64,000 nucleotides of DNA from the NCBI GenBank assembly GCA_050173345.1, contig JBFXKW010000002.1, positions 566,200-630,199 of the forward strand, in the 5' to 3' direction. This DNA is from SHWC01 sp050173345. Its GTDB lineage: Bacteria; Pseudomonadota; Alphaproteobacteria; UBA828. This document shows positions 8,740 through 18,517 of the stretch, piece by piece. The notes beneath the pieces were generated by a model. That model had not been told where the DNA came from. It made no database searches and saw only the letters and a program-made list of their open reading frames with translations. Made by a program: the position numbers and the translations under genes. Every line of letters begins with the position of its first letter. Position 1 is the stretch's first letter.

Positions 8740-9702
8740 CTATAGGAGCCATTTCTTCGCGACCGCCGCGCCGATCGTGTATTTGGGATCGACGAAATTG
8801 CCGAGCCTGACCTTGCCGCACTGGGTCAGCAGCATGTAGGCGTCCCACTGGTCGTAGCGGTATTCCTTTGCCATCCAGCGCACCAGCTCGCGATAGGCGA
8901 TGCGCGCCGCGTCCTCCAGCGGGCGGGCCGAGCCGATCGTCATGATGAAGTCGTCGGCCTCGAGCCGCGGCCATTCGATGTTCCAGCCCTTGATCAGGTC
9001 GATCGTGATCGTCGTCGTGGTCGGGTACTCGATGGCGGTGCCGCACACCTCGCCGTCGCCCTGGCTCGCATGCGCATCGCCGATGAAGAGCCGGCCGCCC
9101 GGCGAGCGCACCGGCAGATAGGTGATGGTGCCCGGCCCCATGTCGGGCAGGTCCATGTTGCCGCCGTGATTGTCGGGCGTCAGCGAGTTGATCGAATCGA
9201 TCTCGGGCGAGCAGCTCAGCGTGCCGATATGCGGCTTGTAGGGCAGCGTGACCCGCTCGCTCCAATAGACATGCTTCTCGTCTACCCTGATCTTGCGCAC
9301 CTTCTCGGGCAGCGGCTCGTTCAGCGTCGCGGTGTAGTAGGTGCCGGCGAGCGCGCCGAACTCGGGGATCAGGGCACAGGTCCCGACCGGCTGCTCGCCG
9401 CGCGGCAGCATGCTCTCGATATGAACCGCGAGCACGTCCCCCTTCGCCGCACCGGCGACCATGATCGGCCCGCATTGCGGGTTGAGGAACGGGATGACCA
9501 GGCGCTTCGAGGGCAAATCCTGCTCGGTCTTGAGCTTGCCCTCGAAGGCGTCCGCCGTCTCGACCACGACGCGGTCACCCGGCTTGATTTCGAGCACGGG
9601 CTTCGAATAAGGGCCGATCGTGTAGTGGAAGCCGCCCTGGACCGCCTCGGTCAGGTGATGCGTCACGCCCGACGAACCGCCGCCGACGCTCCGCCGGTAC
9701 AT
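8740..9702 (-). CDS. acetamidase/formamidase family protein
   Basis: 320 residues from the ATG at 9702, chosen because AAGGAG lies 6 bases upstream; longer in-frame starts at 9747 and 9813 lack this. Family features: VLEIKPGDRVVVETADAFEGK, FLNPQCGPIMVAGAAKGDVLAVHIE, TLSCSPEIDSINSL, GGNMDLPDMGPGTITYLPV and GDAHASQGDGEVCGTAIE, which together define the FmdA_AmdA fold. It hydrolyses short aliphatic amides to acid plus ammonia in characterised members. No amide-uptake (fmdD or amiS-like) gene is adjacent. Confidence 0.9.
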   Translation of the reverse strand: MYRRSVGGGSSGVTHHLTEAVQGGFHYTIGPYSKPVLEIKPGDRVVVETADAFEGKLKTEQDLPSKRLVIPFLNPQCGPIMVAGAAKGDVLAVHIESMLPRGEQPVGTCALIPEFGALAGTYYTATLNEPLPEKVRKIRVDEKHVYWSERVTLPYKPHIGTLSCSPEIDSINSLTPDNHGGNMDLPDMGPGTITYLPVRSPGGRLFIGDAHASQGDGEVCGTAIEYPTTTTITIDLIKGWNIEWPRLEADDFIMTIGSARPLEDAARIAYRELVRWMAKEYRYDQWDAYMLLTQCGKVRLGNFVDPKYTIGAAVAKKWLL

Positions 9703-9800
9703 GATGGACTCCTTGACCCAGGCGTTCGGATAGCTGCGCATCTCCATTTCCACGGCACGGTCCCCCTGCGTTTCTCCGCCGCTGCGGTGCGGCTGCCCGG

Positions 9801-9914
9801 CGGATTGAGGCACAGCGCGCCGCCTTCCTCAAGCCGAAGGGCCTCCTGAAGCCGCACGGCATCGACGGCGAGACCATCGCGTTCGATCCGGACGGCATCG
9901 TGCCCGTGTTCTGA
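9801..9914 (+). pseudogene. possible C-terminal gene remnant
   Basis: A plus-strand frame ends at TGA 9912-9914 and reads as an ordinary protein tail (FLKPKGLLKPHGIDGETIA then FDPDGIVPVF). It has no start codon or ribosome site, and the frame fades upstream of about 9800. It looks like the last 30 or so codons of a lost gene. I do not recognise the parent family, and chance coding-like composition in GC-rich DNA is a real alternative. Confidence 0.25.
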
Positions 9915-9926
9915 GCGATCGGCCGT

Positions 9927-10754
9927 TCATATCGGCTTGATGAAGTCGCCATGCACCCAGCCGGTCAGGTTCGGCTTGCCGTCCGCGCCGAGCACGTCGA
10001 CCAGGCACCATTTGCCGTCCCGCTCGCGCAGCGAGAGCCTGGTGCCGATCGCAAGCGGGCTCGCCGGCAGCTTGGCAAAACTGATCCCGGCGCCCTCCCT
10101 GATGTTGAGCGCTGCGACCACCTCGAAGCGCTCGGGCCGGTCGTCCGCCCGGCCCATCACGGCGGAGCGGAAGCTCCCCATCGGGAAGGCCGGGCCGGGG
10201 TCGGTCTTGCGGGTCGGCGCGATGTCGTCATGGCCGATCACGTCGAGCAGGCCGTAGCTGCCGACCAGCAGCCGCGCGATGGCGAGCGCGGTCTCGATCT
10301 GCTTCGGCGGGAAGATGTGCCAGCCGCGCACCGCGCTCTCGTTCTTGTGGCGGGCTTCCAGCACCTCCGTGCCCGGATATTCCTTGCCGAACCAGGCGCG
10401 CCACTTGCTGCCGTGGCGGTCGAGCGCGCCGGCATTGTCGAGCTCGATGCCGATCGAGTGGCGGTTGAGCCCCTCGATGCCCTGCCAGCTCGAAGCGCCG
10501 GCATGCCAGGAGCCCTTGTTGAACGGCACGAGCTGGGCGACGCTGGTGCCGTCCCGCCCGATCACCAGATGCGCCGATGCCTGGAGCTCGGGGCTGGTCA
10601 GCGCGCCGACCGAGGAGGCGAAGCTCGAGCCCGCGGTGAAATGCATCACCAGGTACTTCGGCTTGATGACGCCGGTCATCTTGCCGGTCGCCTCCTTGAA
10701 GCTGACGCTGTCGCCGCCCTTGCCCTTCAAGAGATGATTCGCGATCTCGTACAC
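9927..10754 (-). CDS. N-acetylmuramoyl-L-alanine amidase (amidase_2 domain) with SH3-like tail
   Basis: 275 residues from a GTG start with GGGGGAGG just upstream. The amidase_2/PGRP fold runs about 30-185: KYLVMHFTAGSS has the first zinc histidine, ASAHLVIGRDG the second conserved region, NRHSIGIELDN the family core, and IGHDDIAPTRKTDPGPAF the C-terminal zinc-ligand motif. The last 70 residues (EVVAALNIREGAGISFAKL onward) look like a bacterial SH3 domain. There is no signal peptide, so it is either cytosolic AmpD-like (recycling of anhydromuropeptides) or exported by other means. A phage-type endolysin is an alternative, but there are no phage neighbours. Confidence 0.85.
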   Translation of the reverse strand: MYEIANHLLKGKGGDSVSFKEATGKMTGVIKPKYLVMHFTAGSSFASSVGALTSPELQASAHLVIGRDGTSVAQLVPFNKGSWHAGASSWQGIEGLNRHSIGIELDNAGALDRHGSKWRAWFGKEYPGTEVLEARHKNESAVRGWHIFPPKQIETALAIARLLVGSYGLLDVIGHDDIAPTRKTDPGPAFPMGSFRSAVMGRADDRPERFEVVAALNIREGAGISFAKLPASPLAIGTRLSLRERDGKWCLVDVLGADGKPNLTGWVHGDFIKPI

Positions 10755-10918
10755 GCGCGCCTCCCCCTGTCGTCGGTGTCCCCTCGCGAGGCCGACTCTA
10801 CGTCAGCCCGACACCGCCACGAAGCGGAGCGGTCGCGCACGGCGAACGGTCCAGCGGCTTGTCACAGCCCTGCCCACGCCGGTTGACCCCCGGCGGAGAG
10901 GCGCTAGCTATCCAGTCC

Positions 10919-11518
10919 ATGAGCCGGGTATCGAGGACGCTCCTACGCGGTGTCGGCATTGGCCTCGGATGCCTGCTCGTCCTCGTCGCGCTCGATGCAA
11001 ACCAAGGCCATACCGCGAGCGAAGTGGAGGCATGGGCCGCGCTGCGCGGCGGCGGCCATGTCGCGCTGATCCGCCATGCCGACGCGCCGGGCTCGGGCGA
11101 CCCGCCCGGCTTCACGCCCGGCGATTGCAGCACGCAGCGCAATCTCGGTGATGCCGGTCGCGCGCAGGCAACGCGGATCGGCGATCTGTTCCGCGCCAAC
11201 GGGATCGCCGAGGCGCACGTGGTTTCCAGCCAATGGTGCCGCTGCCTCGACACGGCGAACCTGATGGCGCTCGGGCGCGTGGAAGAGCTGCCGGCCCTCA
11301 ACTCGTTCTTCGGCGAGCCGGAGCGCCGGGAGCCTCAGACCGCGGCGCTGAAGGCGTGGCTTGCCGCGCAGGACCTGAGCGCGCCGCTCATCCTGGTGAC
11401 GCACCAGGTGAACATCGTGGCGCTTGCCGGCGCCTCCACGCGTTCGGGCGAGATCGTGGTGGTCAGGCCGGGCGAGACGGGCGCGGTCTCGCTGGTCGGC
11501 ACGATCGAAACCGATTGA
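10919..11518 (+). CDS. membrane-anchored or secreted histidine phosphatase family protein
   Basis: 199 residues from the ATG at 10919. A hydrophobic segment at about 9-26 is a signal peptide or anchor. HVALIRHADAPGSGD carries the RH motif of the phosphoglycerate-mutase-like clan (RHA instead of RHG), and the C-terminal LILVTHQVNIVALAG has the second catalytic histidine. Similar short periplasmic phosphatases are of unknown substrate. It is divergent from the amidase gene and convergent with the RND outer-membrane gene. Confidence 0.85.
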   Translation: MSRVSRTLLRGVGIGLGCLLVLVALDANQGHTASEVEAWAALRGGGHVALIRHADAPGSGDPPGFTPGDCSTQRNLGDAGRAQATRIGDLFRANGIAEAHVVSSQWCRCLDTANLMALGRVEELPALNSFFGEPERREPQTAALKAWLAAQDLSAPLILVTHQVNIVALAGASTRSGEIVVVRPGETGAVSLVGTIETD

Positions 11519-11524
11519 GCGGAC

Positions 11525-12976
11525 CTAGCGGCCGGGCTGTCCGGCCTCGGCGCCCTCGCCGCCGAGCGCGCCGAATAGGTTCACCACCTCGATGCTGAGG
11601 TCGCGCTCAGCACTCGCAAGCTGCTGGAGCGAAGCGTTCCACTCGCGCTGGCTGTCGAGCACGTCGATGAAGCTGACGAAGCCGCGGCGATAGAGCTCCT
11701 GCGACTGGTCGAAGGCCAGCCGGTTGTTCCTGACCGCCTCGCTCAGAGCCGCGCGCCGCTCGACCAGGCTGCGATAGCCGAGGAGGGCGGATTCGACCTC
11801 CGCCAGCGCGTTGAGCAGCGTCTGCCGGTAGGCGAGCGTCGCCTGCACGACGCGCTCCTCGGCCGCCTCGACCGCGGCGTCGCGCTCGCCCGCGTCATAG
11901 ATCGTGTAGTCGACGAGCGCCGAGATCGCGGCCACCACGCTGCCGACCAGCCCGCCGCCGGTCAGCCCGGTCAGCCCCAGCGTCAGCGTGCCCGGCAGGG
12001 TGAAGCGCGGATAGAGATCGGCGACCGCGACGCCGACCTCGGCGGTCGCCGCGACGATCCGCAGTTCCGCCGCCTGGATGTCGGGCCGCCGGCGGAGCAG
12101 GTCGGCCGGCACGCCGATCGCCGGGCCGCCACCGGCGCGCGGGATGGCATTGTCCGGCGTGGCGAGCCAGAGATCGATCGTGCCCGGCGGCACGGCGAGC
12201 AGCACGGCGAGCGCGTTGCGGAAGCGGTCCGCCTGGCTGCGCAGCGGGCCGACATCGGCCTCGAGGTTGGCGACCGCGGCCTCGGCGCGCACTCGGTCGA
12301 GGCCCGGCGCGAGGCCGGCCTCGACACGGCGCGTCACCAGCTCCAGCGTCTGGCGTTGCAGCTCGAGCGAGCCCTCGGTGAGCGCGAGCAGGCGCTCGGT
12401 GCCGCGCAGCTGCACATAGGTCCGCGCGATCTCGGCCGCGGTGAGCCGGCGCGCCTCGCGCTGCAGCGCCTCCTGGCGGTGCGCCTCCGCCCACGCGGCC
12501 TCGCGGCTCCGCTCGATCCCGCCGAAGACGTCGATCTCCCACGAGCCCAGGAGCGTGGCGGACAACCTGCCTTCATGGTCGTCATCGTCGCGACCGCGGC
12601 CATTGCCATTGCCGCTGCCGTTACCATCCTCGAAGGTCCGTTCGAACGCCGGCCCGCCGCTCACGCCGAGGCGCGGCTCGCGGCGCGTATCGACGCCACG
12701 CGCGACCGCATTCGCCTCGCGGGCGCGGCTCGCCGCGGTGCGCACGTCGAGATTCTCCTCGAGCCCCTGGGCGATCAGGGTGTTGAGCACCGGATCGCCG
12801 AAATGCCGCCACCAGGGGCCCTCGGCCGGCGCGCCGACGAAGGGCGCGGGCAGCGGCGCGTCGTAGACCACCGGAACCTCGGGGTCCGGCGGCACATACT
12901 CCGGCCCGACCTTGGTGCAGGCCGGCAGCAAGGCAAGCAGCAGGCCGGCGGCGAAGAGCGGCAGGCGGCGCGGCAT
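11525..12976 (-). CDS. RND efflux outer membrane lipoprotein (NodT/TolC-like)
   Basis: 483 residues. Signal peptide with lipobox LLPAC (Cys20), then KVGPEYVPPDPEVP, typical of the NodT family. Long helical repeats with DLLRRRPDIQAAELRIVAATAEVGVAVADLYPRF in the second half match the OEP domain. It forms the outer membrane channel of a tripartite pump. It follows the RND permease gene by 6 bp and is the last gene of the efflux operon. Confidence 0.93.
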   Translation of the reverse strand: MPRRLPLFAAGLLLALLPACTKVGPEYVPPDPEVPVVYDAPLPAPFVGAPAEGPWWRHFGDPVLNTLIAQGLEENLDVRTAASRAREANAVARGVDTRREPRLGVSGGPAFERTFEDGNGSGNGNGRGRDDDDHEGRLSATLLGSWEIDVFGGIERSREAAWAEAHRQEALQREARRLTAAEIARTYVQLRGTERLLALTEGSLELQRQTLELVTRRVEAGLAPGLDRVRAEAAVANLEADVGPLRSQADRFRNALAVLLAVPPGTIDLWLATPDNAIPRAGGGPAIGVPADLLRRRPDIQAAELRIVAATAEVGVAVADLYPRFTLPGTLTLGLTGLTGGGLVGSVVAAISALVDYTIYDAGERDAAVEAAEERVVQATLAYRQTLLNALAEVESALLGYRSLVERRAALSEAVRNNRLAFDQSQELYRRGFVSFIDVLDSQREWNASLQQLASAERDLSIEVVNLFGALGGEGAEAGQPGR

Positions 12977-12982
12977 CGGAGG

Positions 12983-15900
12983 CTAGGACCGGGACTCGGC
13001 AGAACCCGAAGCGGGCGCCGCGAGCGCCGCATCGTGCAGATGCGCGGTTTCCTCCAGCTCCTGCTGGAGCGCCCGGCCGAGGTCGCCGCGGCTGCGGCCG
13101 AGCGGCGCGAGCAGGCAGTAGACGATCGGCGTGATGTAGATGGTGGTGATGATGGCGATGCCGAGCCCGCCGACCACCACCCAGCCGATCGAGCTGCGCG
13201 CTTCGGCGCCGGGCCCGCCGCTGATGATGAGCGGCACGCCGCCCGCCATGGCCGAGATCATGGTCATCACGACCGGCCGCAGGCGTATCACCGCCGCGGC
13301 GCGCGCGGCCTGCGGGACCGACAGGCCCTGGTCCCTGAGCTGGTTGGCGAACTCGACGATGAGGATGCCGTTCTTGGCGATCATGCCGATCAGCATGACG
13401 AGCCCGATCTGGCTGTAGATGTTGAGCGAGGTGCCGGAGAGCCAGAGCGCGAGCACGGCGGCGGCGAGGCCGAACGGCACGGTGACCATCACGACGAACG
13501 CGCTGCCGAAGCTCTCGAACTGCGCGGCGAGCACGAGGAGGACCACGACCAGGGCGATCGCGAAGGTGATGAACATCTCCTGCGAGGTGTCCTCGATCGC
13601 CTGCGCCTGCCCGAGCAGCACGAGCCCCATGCCGGTCGGCAGCACCTCCGCAGCGATCGCCTCCAGCTTCTCGACCGCCACGTTGAGCGCGACGTCCGGC
13701 GCGAGGTCTGCCTGGATCTCGATCGCGCGCTGCTGGCGTTGGCGTTCGAGCTCGGTCGCGATCGCGCTTTCCTCCAGCCGGATCAGCGAGGAGAGCGGCA
13801 GCACGCGGCCATCGCGCGTCGAGACGTAGAGGTTCTGGAGGTCGTTGGTGTCGTTCACCGTGCCGAAGGCGGATTCGATCATGACCGGCACCGCCTCGTC
13901 GTCGACGTTGATCTCGGCGACTTCCGAGCCGTCGACCATGGCTTGCAAGGTGGAGGCAATGCCCTCGATCTCGATGCCGAGGTCGGACGCGCGCCGGCGG
14001 TCGATCGTGACGGAGAGCTGCGGCTGGGTCGTCGAATACTCCATCACCGGCGAGCGGATCTCGGGAACGCGCTCCTCGATCGCGGCGAGCAGCGCCAGCG
14101 CGGCCACGGTGATGCGGTCATAGTCCGGCCCGGTCACCGCGAATTCGAGCGCGGCGCCGCCGGTCCTGATGTTGAGGCTGTTGGGGTTGCGCACCGTGAC
14201 GATCGCGCCGGGGATGACGCTGAAACCCGGGCGCAGGCTGTTCACGATCTCCTGCTGGCCGCGCCGCTCGCCCCACGGCGCCAGCGGCGCGATGATGCCG
14301 CCGCGGTGCAGATCGCCCCGCCCGACGGTGGAGAGTATGTTCTCGACTTCGCCGCTCTCCACGAGCGGCTTGAGCAGCGCCTCCACCTTCGCGACCTGCC
14401 GATCGCTGTAGTCGAGGTTCGCGCCGTCCGGGCCTTGCAATCGAATATCGATCATCCCGCGATCCTCGAGCGGCACCAGCTCCTGGTCGAGCGACTGATA
14501 GAGCGGCACGACCGCGACGACCGCAGCGAGGCTCAGCCCGGTGACCAGGAGCGGCGCCCGAAGGATCCAGTCGAGCGAGCGGGTATACGCCGCGACGGTG
14601 AAGCGCCCGAGCGCGAACAGCGGGCGGCGGATCAGGCCGGGCGGCGACATCTCGGCCTCCGAACGCACGATGCGCGAGGCCATCATGGGCACCAGGCTGA
14701 GCGAGACGAAGGCGGAAATCGCGACCGCGATGGCAAGCGTGATCCCGAATTCGGTGAAGAGCTGGCCGGACTGCCCTGGCAGGAAAGCGATCGGGACGAA
14801 CACCGATACGAGGGTCGCGGTGGTCGCGATCACCGCGAAGAAGACCTGGCGCGTGCCGAGCACGGCGGCGGCGAGCCGCTTCAGGCCCTGGCGACGCACG
14901 CGCTCGATGTTCTCGAGCACGATGATCGCATCGTCGACGACGAGGCCCGACGCAAGGACCAGCGCCAGCAGCGTCAGGATGTTGATCGAGAAGCCGAAGA
15001 GCCAGATCACGGCGACCGTGCCGATCAGGGAGACCGGGATGGTGACCGCGGGGATCGCGGTCGCCCGGAACGAGCCGAGGAAGGCAAGGATCACCGCGAT
15101 CACGATCGCGACGCCGAGTACGAGCGTGAACAGCACCTCGTCCACGGCACCCTGTATGAAGATCGAATCGTCGGAGGTCTTGACGATCTCGGCGTCGCGG
15201 AGCTGGCGATTGAGGCTCTCGATCGCCTGATCAACGCCTGCCGATATCTCGATCGTGTTGGACTGCGCCTGCCGGATCACATTGATGCCGATCACGGGCC
15301 TGCCGTTCAGGCGGACATAGGAGGTCGCTTCCGCCGGTCCGTAGAAGACGCTCGCCACGTCGCCGATCTGGGTGGTGCCCGCGATGATGATCCGCTCGAT
15401 CTCGGCTTCCTCGATGACGGAGGCGTCGGCGCGGACGAGAAGCTGCTGCTCGGTGGTCTTGATGCTGCCGGCAGGCACGTCCAGGTCGGCGCTCTCGAGC
15501 GCGCGCGCGACGTCGTCGATCGACAGGCGATAGCTCGCGAGCTTCTTCGGCTCGACGATGACGTTCAGCGTCCGGCGCTGGTTGCCGTAGAGCTGCACGT
15601 CGGCAACACCAGGAATGCTGAGCAGCTCGGGCACCACGCGGTCCTCGAGCAGCTTGGCGAGCTGCTCGTTGTTCAGCGTCTCGCTCGATGCCGAGAGCTG
15701 GACGATCGGGTCCGCATCATCGTTGGCCTTGATGACGCGGAGGTTCTCGACGCCGGTCGGCAGGCGCCGCTCGACCTCGGCGATCGCCTCGCGCACGTCG
15801 TTGGCGGCGAAATTGACGTCGATCGAGGGATTGAAGTCGAGGAATATCCGCGCGTTCCCCTCTTCGCTCGCCGCGCGGATCGCCTCGACGCCGGTGACGC

Positions 15901-16144
15901 GGGCGGCTGCCCCTTCGAGGACGCGGGTCACCTCGGCGTCCATGGTCTCCGGCGCGGCGCCGGGATAATCCACCCACACGGTGACGGTCGGCCGCTCGAT
16001 GGCGGGCAGCTCGCGCACCTCGACGCCGAGGATCGCGGCGAGGCCGGCGAGCACGATCAGGAGGTTCATCACGATCGCCAGGATCGGCCGGCGAACGCTG
16101 ATCGAGGTGAGGCCGCCGATGCGGCCGGGATCTTCAGGCGCCAT
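12983..16144 (-). CDS. RND efflux permease (HAE1/AcrB family)
   Basis: 1053 residues from the ATG at 16144, which overlaps the adaptor gene by 11 bp. The N-terminus has the first membrane helix (SVRRPILAIVMNLLIVLAGLA). LVVDDAIIVLENIERVRRQG holds the proton-relay aspartate pair of TM4, and twelve helices and two large periplasmic loops fit the AcrB architecture. It is an inner-membrane proton-driven exporter of hydrophobic or amphiphilic compounds, possibly drugs or plant compounds. No local TetR or two-component regulator is adjacent, so control is not evident. Confidence 0.95.
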   Translation of the reverse strand: MAPEDPGRIGGLTSISVRRPILAIVMNLLIVLAGLAAILGVEVRELPAIERPTVTVWVDYPGAAPETMDAEVTRVLEGAAARVTGVEAIRAASEEGNARIFLDFNPSIDVNFAANDVREAIAEVERRLPTGVENLRVIKANDDADPIVQLSASSETLNNEQLAKLLEDRVVPELLSIPGVADVQLYGNQRRTLNVIVEPKKLASYRLSIDDVARALESADLDVPAGSIKTTEQQLLVRADASVIEEAEIERIIIAGTTQIGDVASVFYGPAEATSYVRLNGRPVIGINVIRQAQSNTIEISAGVDQAIESLNRQLRDAEIVKTSDDSIFIQGAVDEVLFTLVLGVAIVIAVILAFLGSFRATAIPAVTIPVSLIGTVAVIWLFGFSINILTLLALVLASGLVVDDAIIVLENIERVRRQGLKRLAAAVLGTRQVFFAVIATTATLVSVFVPIAFLPGQSGQLFTEFGITLAIAVAISAFVSLSLVPMMASRIVRSEAEMSPPGLIRRPLFALGRFTVAAYTRSLDWILRAPLLVTGLSLAAVVAVVPLYQSLDQELVPLEDRGMIDIRLQGPDGANLDYSDRQVAKVEALLKPLVESGEVENILSTVGRGDLHRGGIIAPLAPWGERRGQQEIVNSLRPGFSVIPGAIVTVRNPNSLNIRTGGAALEFAVTGPDYDRITVAALALLAAIEERVPEIRSPVMEYSTTQPQLSVTIDRRRASDLGIEIEGIASTLQAMVDGSEVAEINVDDEAVPVMIESAFGTVNDTNDLQNLYVSTRDGRVLPLSSLIRLEESAIATELERQRQQRAIEIQADLAPDVALNVAVEKLEAIAAEVLPTGMGLVLLGQAQAIEDTSQEMFITFAIALVVVLLVLAAQFESFGSAFVVMVTVPFGLAAAVLALWLSGTSLNIYSQIGLVMLIGMIAKNGILIVEFANQLRDQGLSVPQAARAAAVIRLRPVVMTMISAMAGGVPLIISGGPGAEARSSIGWVVVGGLGIAIITTIYITPIVYCLLAPLGRSRGDLGRALQQELEETAHLHDAALAAPASGSAESRS

Positions 16145-17246
16145 CGCGAGGCCCGTCGGCGAGCGCCGCGCCTTCGTCCACGATCTCGACGGCATGGCCG
16201 GTGCGCAGGCGCTGCACGCCTTCGACGACCACGCGGTCGCCCTCGGTCAGCGGCGCATCGACCAGCACCCAGTTCCGCTCGCGCCTGAGCGCGCGCACCG
16301 CGACGCGCTCCGCCCTGTCCTCCACGATGCGCCAGACATAGGCGCCTTCGCGGTCCCACTGGACGGCGATCGAAGGTACCGAGGGGAAGCGCTTGCCCTG
16401 AAGCGCGAGGCGGATGGTGAACGACATGCCGGGGCGCAGCCGGTCCTGCTCGTTGGGGAGGCTGGCGCGCACCCGCAGCGTCCGCGTCGTCGAATCGATG
16501 CGGCTGCCGACGGACTCGACGGTGCCGACGAAACTCTCGCCGGGCAGCGCCCAGGTCGTGGCGTTGACCTCGCCGCCGAGCGCGACGCCGTAGGCAAAGG
16601 TCTCCGGCACCTCGAAATCGACCATGACAGAGGAGCGATCGTCGAGCGTGGCGATCGGCGTCGCTTCCGTGACACGATCGCCGACGAAGACGTTGGAAAA
16701 GCCGATTACGCCGGCGAACGGCGCGACGAGGGTCCGGTTCTGGAGCGCGAGCTCGGCCTGGGCGAGCTGGATGCGGGCGGCCGAGAGCGCGGTACGTGCG
16801 CGATCAACCTCGATCGAGGAGACGGCACCGCTGGGTTCCGCTTCCTCGTGGCGCTTCAGTTGCTGCTGCGCGTCCTTGAGCGCCACCCGCGCAAGATCGA
16901 CCGCGAGCTTGTCCTCGTCGCGGTCGAGCTCGAGCAGCGGGGCGCCTTTCTCGACATGCTGGCCGGCGACGAAATGGACGGCGACGACCCTGCCGGCGGC
17001 CTCAGGATAGAGCGTCGCCGCGTTGAGCGCCTCGCCCGTGCCGACCGCCTCGACCACGGCGGCATCGCTCGAATAGCGCACGGCCTCGACGACGACCGGC
17101 GCCGCCCGCGCCGCCTCTTCGGCGCGGCCGGGGCTGACGGTTCCCTGCGTCTCGTCGATGAAGATGCCAAAGGGATCAAAGGCCAGGACGGCAGCAACGA
17201 GCCCGCCGATCGCCACGAGGATCCCGAGCTGCTTGACCAGTGACAT
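16134..17246 (-). CDS. RND efflux periplasmic adaptor (membrane fusion protein)
   Basis: 370 residues from the ATG at 17246 (AAGGGG upstream), with one N-terminal membrane anchor (LGILVAIGGLVAAVLAF). Lipoyl/barrel-sandwich halves are visible: GRVVAVHFVAGQHVEKGAPLLELD and TLVAPFAGVIGFSNVFVGDRV, separated by an alpha-helical hairpin (about residues 100-145). These are followed by the beta-barrel and membrane-proximal domains. It links the permease to the outer membrane factor. It is the first gene of the operon adaptor-permease-channel. Confidence 0.94.
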   Translation of the reverse strand: MSLVKQLGILVAIGGLVAAVLAFDPFGIFIDETQGTVSPGRAEEAARAAPVVVEAVRYSSDAAVVEAVGTGEALNAATLYPEAAGRVVAVHFVAGQHVEKGAPLLELDRDEDKLAVDLARVALKDAQQQLKRHEEAEPSGAVSSIEVDRARTALSAARIQLAQAELALQNRTLVAPFAGVIGFSNVFVGDRVTEATPIATLDDRSSVMVDFEVPETFAYGVALGGEVNATTWALPGESFVGTVESVGSRIDSTTRTLRVRASLPNEQDRLRPGMSFTIRLALQGKRFPSVPSIAVQWDREGAYVWRIVEDRAERVAVRALRRERNWVLVDAPLTEGDRVVVEGVQRLRTGHAVEIVDEGAALADGPRDGA

Positions 17247-17594
17247 TCGTCCCCTTTCGTCGCGGCGGAGCACCCGCCCGGTCCCCCAGATGCGCGCCAC
17301 GGGCCCCGCCATGGCCGGCCGGGCGTTTTGATTCTAGGTCAAAACCAGGCGCATGCGTTCTAGTTTGTCTCGTGGCGGCAGCGCGGCGCGCGGCCGGAGG
17401 CGGCGCGGTTCGCCCGCCTTTCGGGCCGCGTATCGGCGGTTGAACGGTTGGGGGCCGTGATTCCGTCTCCCGCGCCGGCCGATTCCTTTCGTCATGAGCA
17501 TGGCCCAAGCCACAGAATCAGAACGCCCCGGGAGCGACATCCGTAGACCAAACGGGCAGGCCGGCAAAGTGTTAAATATCCGTAACATAGCCAA
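17247..17594. other. divergent intergenic region, no gene seen
   Basis: 348 bases between the divergent starts of the efflux operon and the BrkB-family gene. Only short, non-homologous frames are present. The stretch near 17565-17592 (AAAGTGTTAAATATCCG and following) is markedly AT-rich and probably holds the plus-strand promoter. I saw no perfect sigma-EcfG site and no strong palindrome. Confidence 0.5.
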
Positions 17595-18476
17595 ATGGAT
17601 CGCGGCTCCCCGCCCAATGGGACGCGCCGAGCGACCCCGATGAAACGCCCCGCGCTCCTCTCCATTGCCGTCGCCACCGTCCGGCGCTTCCTCGACCATG
17701 ACGGCCTGCAGAACGCAAGCTCGATCGCCTATGCGGCGCTGCTCGCGGTTCTGCCCTTCCTGGTCGCCGTGATCTCGCTCGGTACGCTGATCCCGATGCC
17801 CGGCTTCGAGACCGAGATCGCGGACCGCTTGTTCGACGTGTTTCCCGCGCAGGTGGCGGGCGCGCTGCGGCCAGCCGTGCAGGAACTGTTGGAGACGCCG
17901 CGCAGCGGCCTGTTCGGCCTCAGCCTGCTCATCGCGTTGTGGACGTCGTCCTCGAGCATCGAGGCGCTGCGCGCCGCCTGCAACCAGGCGCTCGACACCG
18001 GGACGCCCCGGCGCTGGTGGCGACGGCGCCTGCAGGCGATGCTCGTGGTGCTGGTCGGGGCAATCGGCTTCCTCGGTCTCGGCTTCCTGCTCTATGCCGG
18101 GCTGCTGGCCGAGGCCTGGGTCGGCGTCAAGACACCCGGCGATGAGGATGGGGAGGCCGGCATCGACGTGCTGCGCCTGATCCTCCTTTCGCTCGTCGCC
18201 GTCGCGTTCGTGGCGTTCCTGTTTCGCGTGCTGCCGCGGCGCCGGCTCGGCTGGCGGCGGATCCTGCTCGGCGCCTGCGCCGTCGTGGCGCTGTGGGCGG
18301 CCGGCACCGCCTGCCTCTCCTCCTACATCGATGCGGTCTCGCAGGTGAACCCGATCTATGCCAGCCTCGGCGGGATCATCGGGGTGATGATCTTCTTCTA
18401 CTTCTTCGCGCTGGCGATCGTGCTCGGCTTCGAGCTGGTGGCCGAACTCGAAGCGCGCGCCGCCCAGCCCGCCTGA
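17595..18476 (+). CDS. YihY/BrkB family inner membrane protein
   Basis: 293 residues with about six membrane helices, the family pattern. The conserved entry sequence NASSIAYAALLAVLPFLVAVISL, the central LWTSSSSIEALRAACNQALDT and the helix pair near SLGGIIGVMIFFYFFALAIVLGFELVAELE are all present. The family used to be misnamed ribonuclease BN; function is unsettled. A second start at 17640 would remove 15 non-conserved residues and is equally plausible. It is the first of several envelope or stress genes leading to the general stress response locus. Confidence 0.85.
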   Translation: MDRGSPPNGTRRATPMKRPALLSIAVATVRRFLDHDGLQNASSIAYAALLAVLPFLVAVISLGTLIPMPGFETEIADRLFDVFPAQVAGALRPAVQELLETPRSGLFGLSLLIALWTSSSSIEALRAACNQALDTGTPRRWWRRRLQAMLVVLVGAIGFLGLGFLLYAGLLAEAWVGVKTPGDEDGEAGIDVLRLILLSLVAVAFVAFLFRVLPRRRLGWRRILLGACAVVALWAAGTACLSSYIDAVSQVNPIYASLGGIIGVMIFFYFFALAIVLGFELVAELEARAAQPA

Positions 18477-18517
18477 TGTATCATCGCTGCGAGACATCCG
18501 CCGGCGGAGGGGCAGCC

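Noticed and set aside
12356..16288. A 1310-codon open frame on the plus strand, opposite the RND permease and part of the channel gene
   Set aside because: Its composition is a mirror of the minus-strand genes (Asp/Arg/His-rich, no domains). The minus strand encodes recognisable RND proteins, and third-position GC bias explains the open antisense frame.
17595..18476. Ribonuclease BN for the YihY/BrkB protein
   Set aside because: That name is a historical misannotation; the protein is an integral membrane protein with no nuclease motif.
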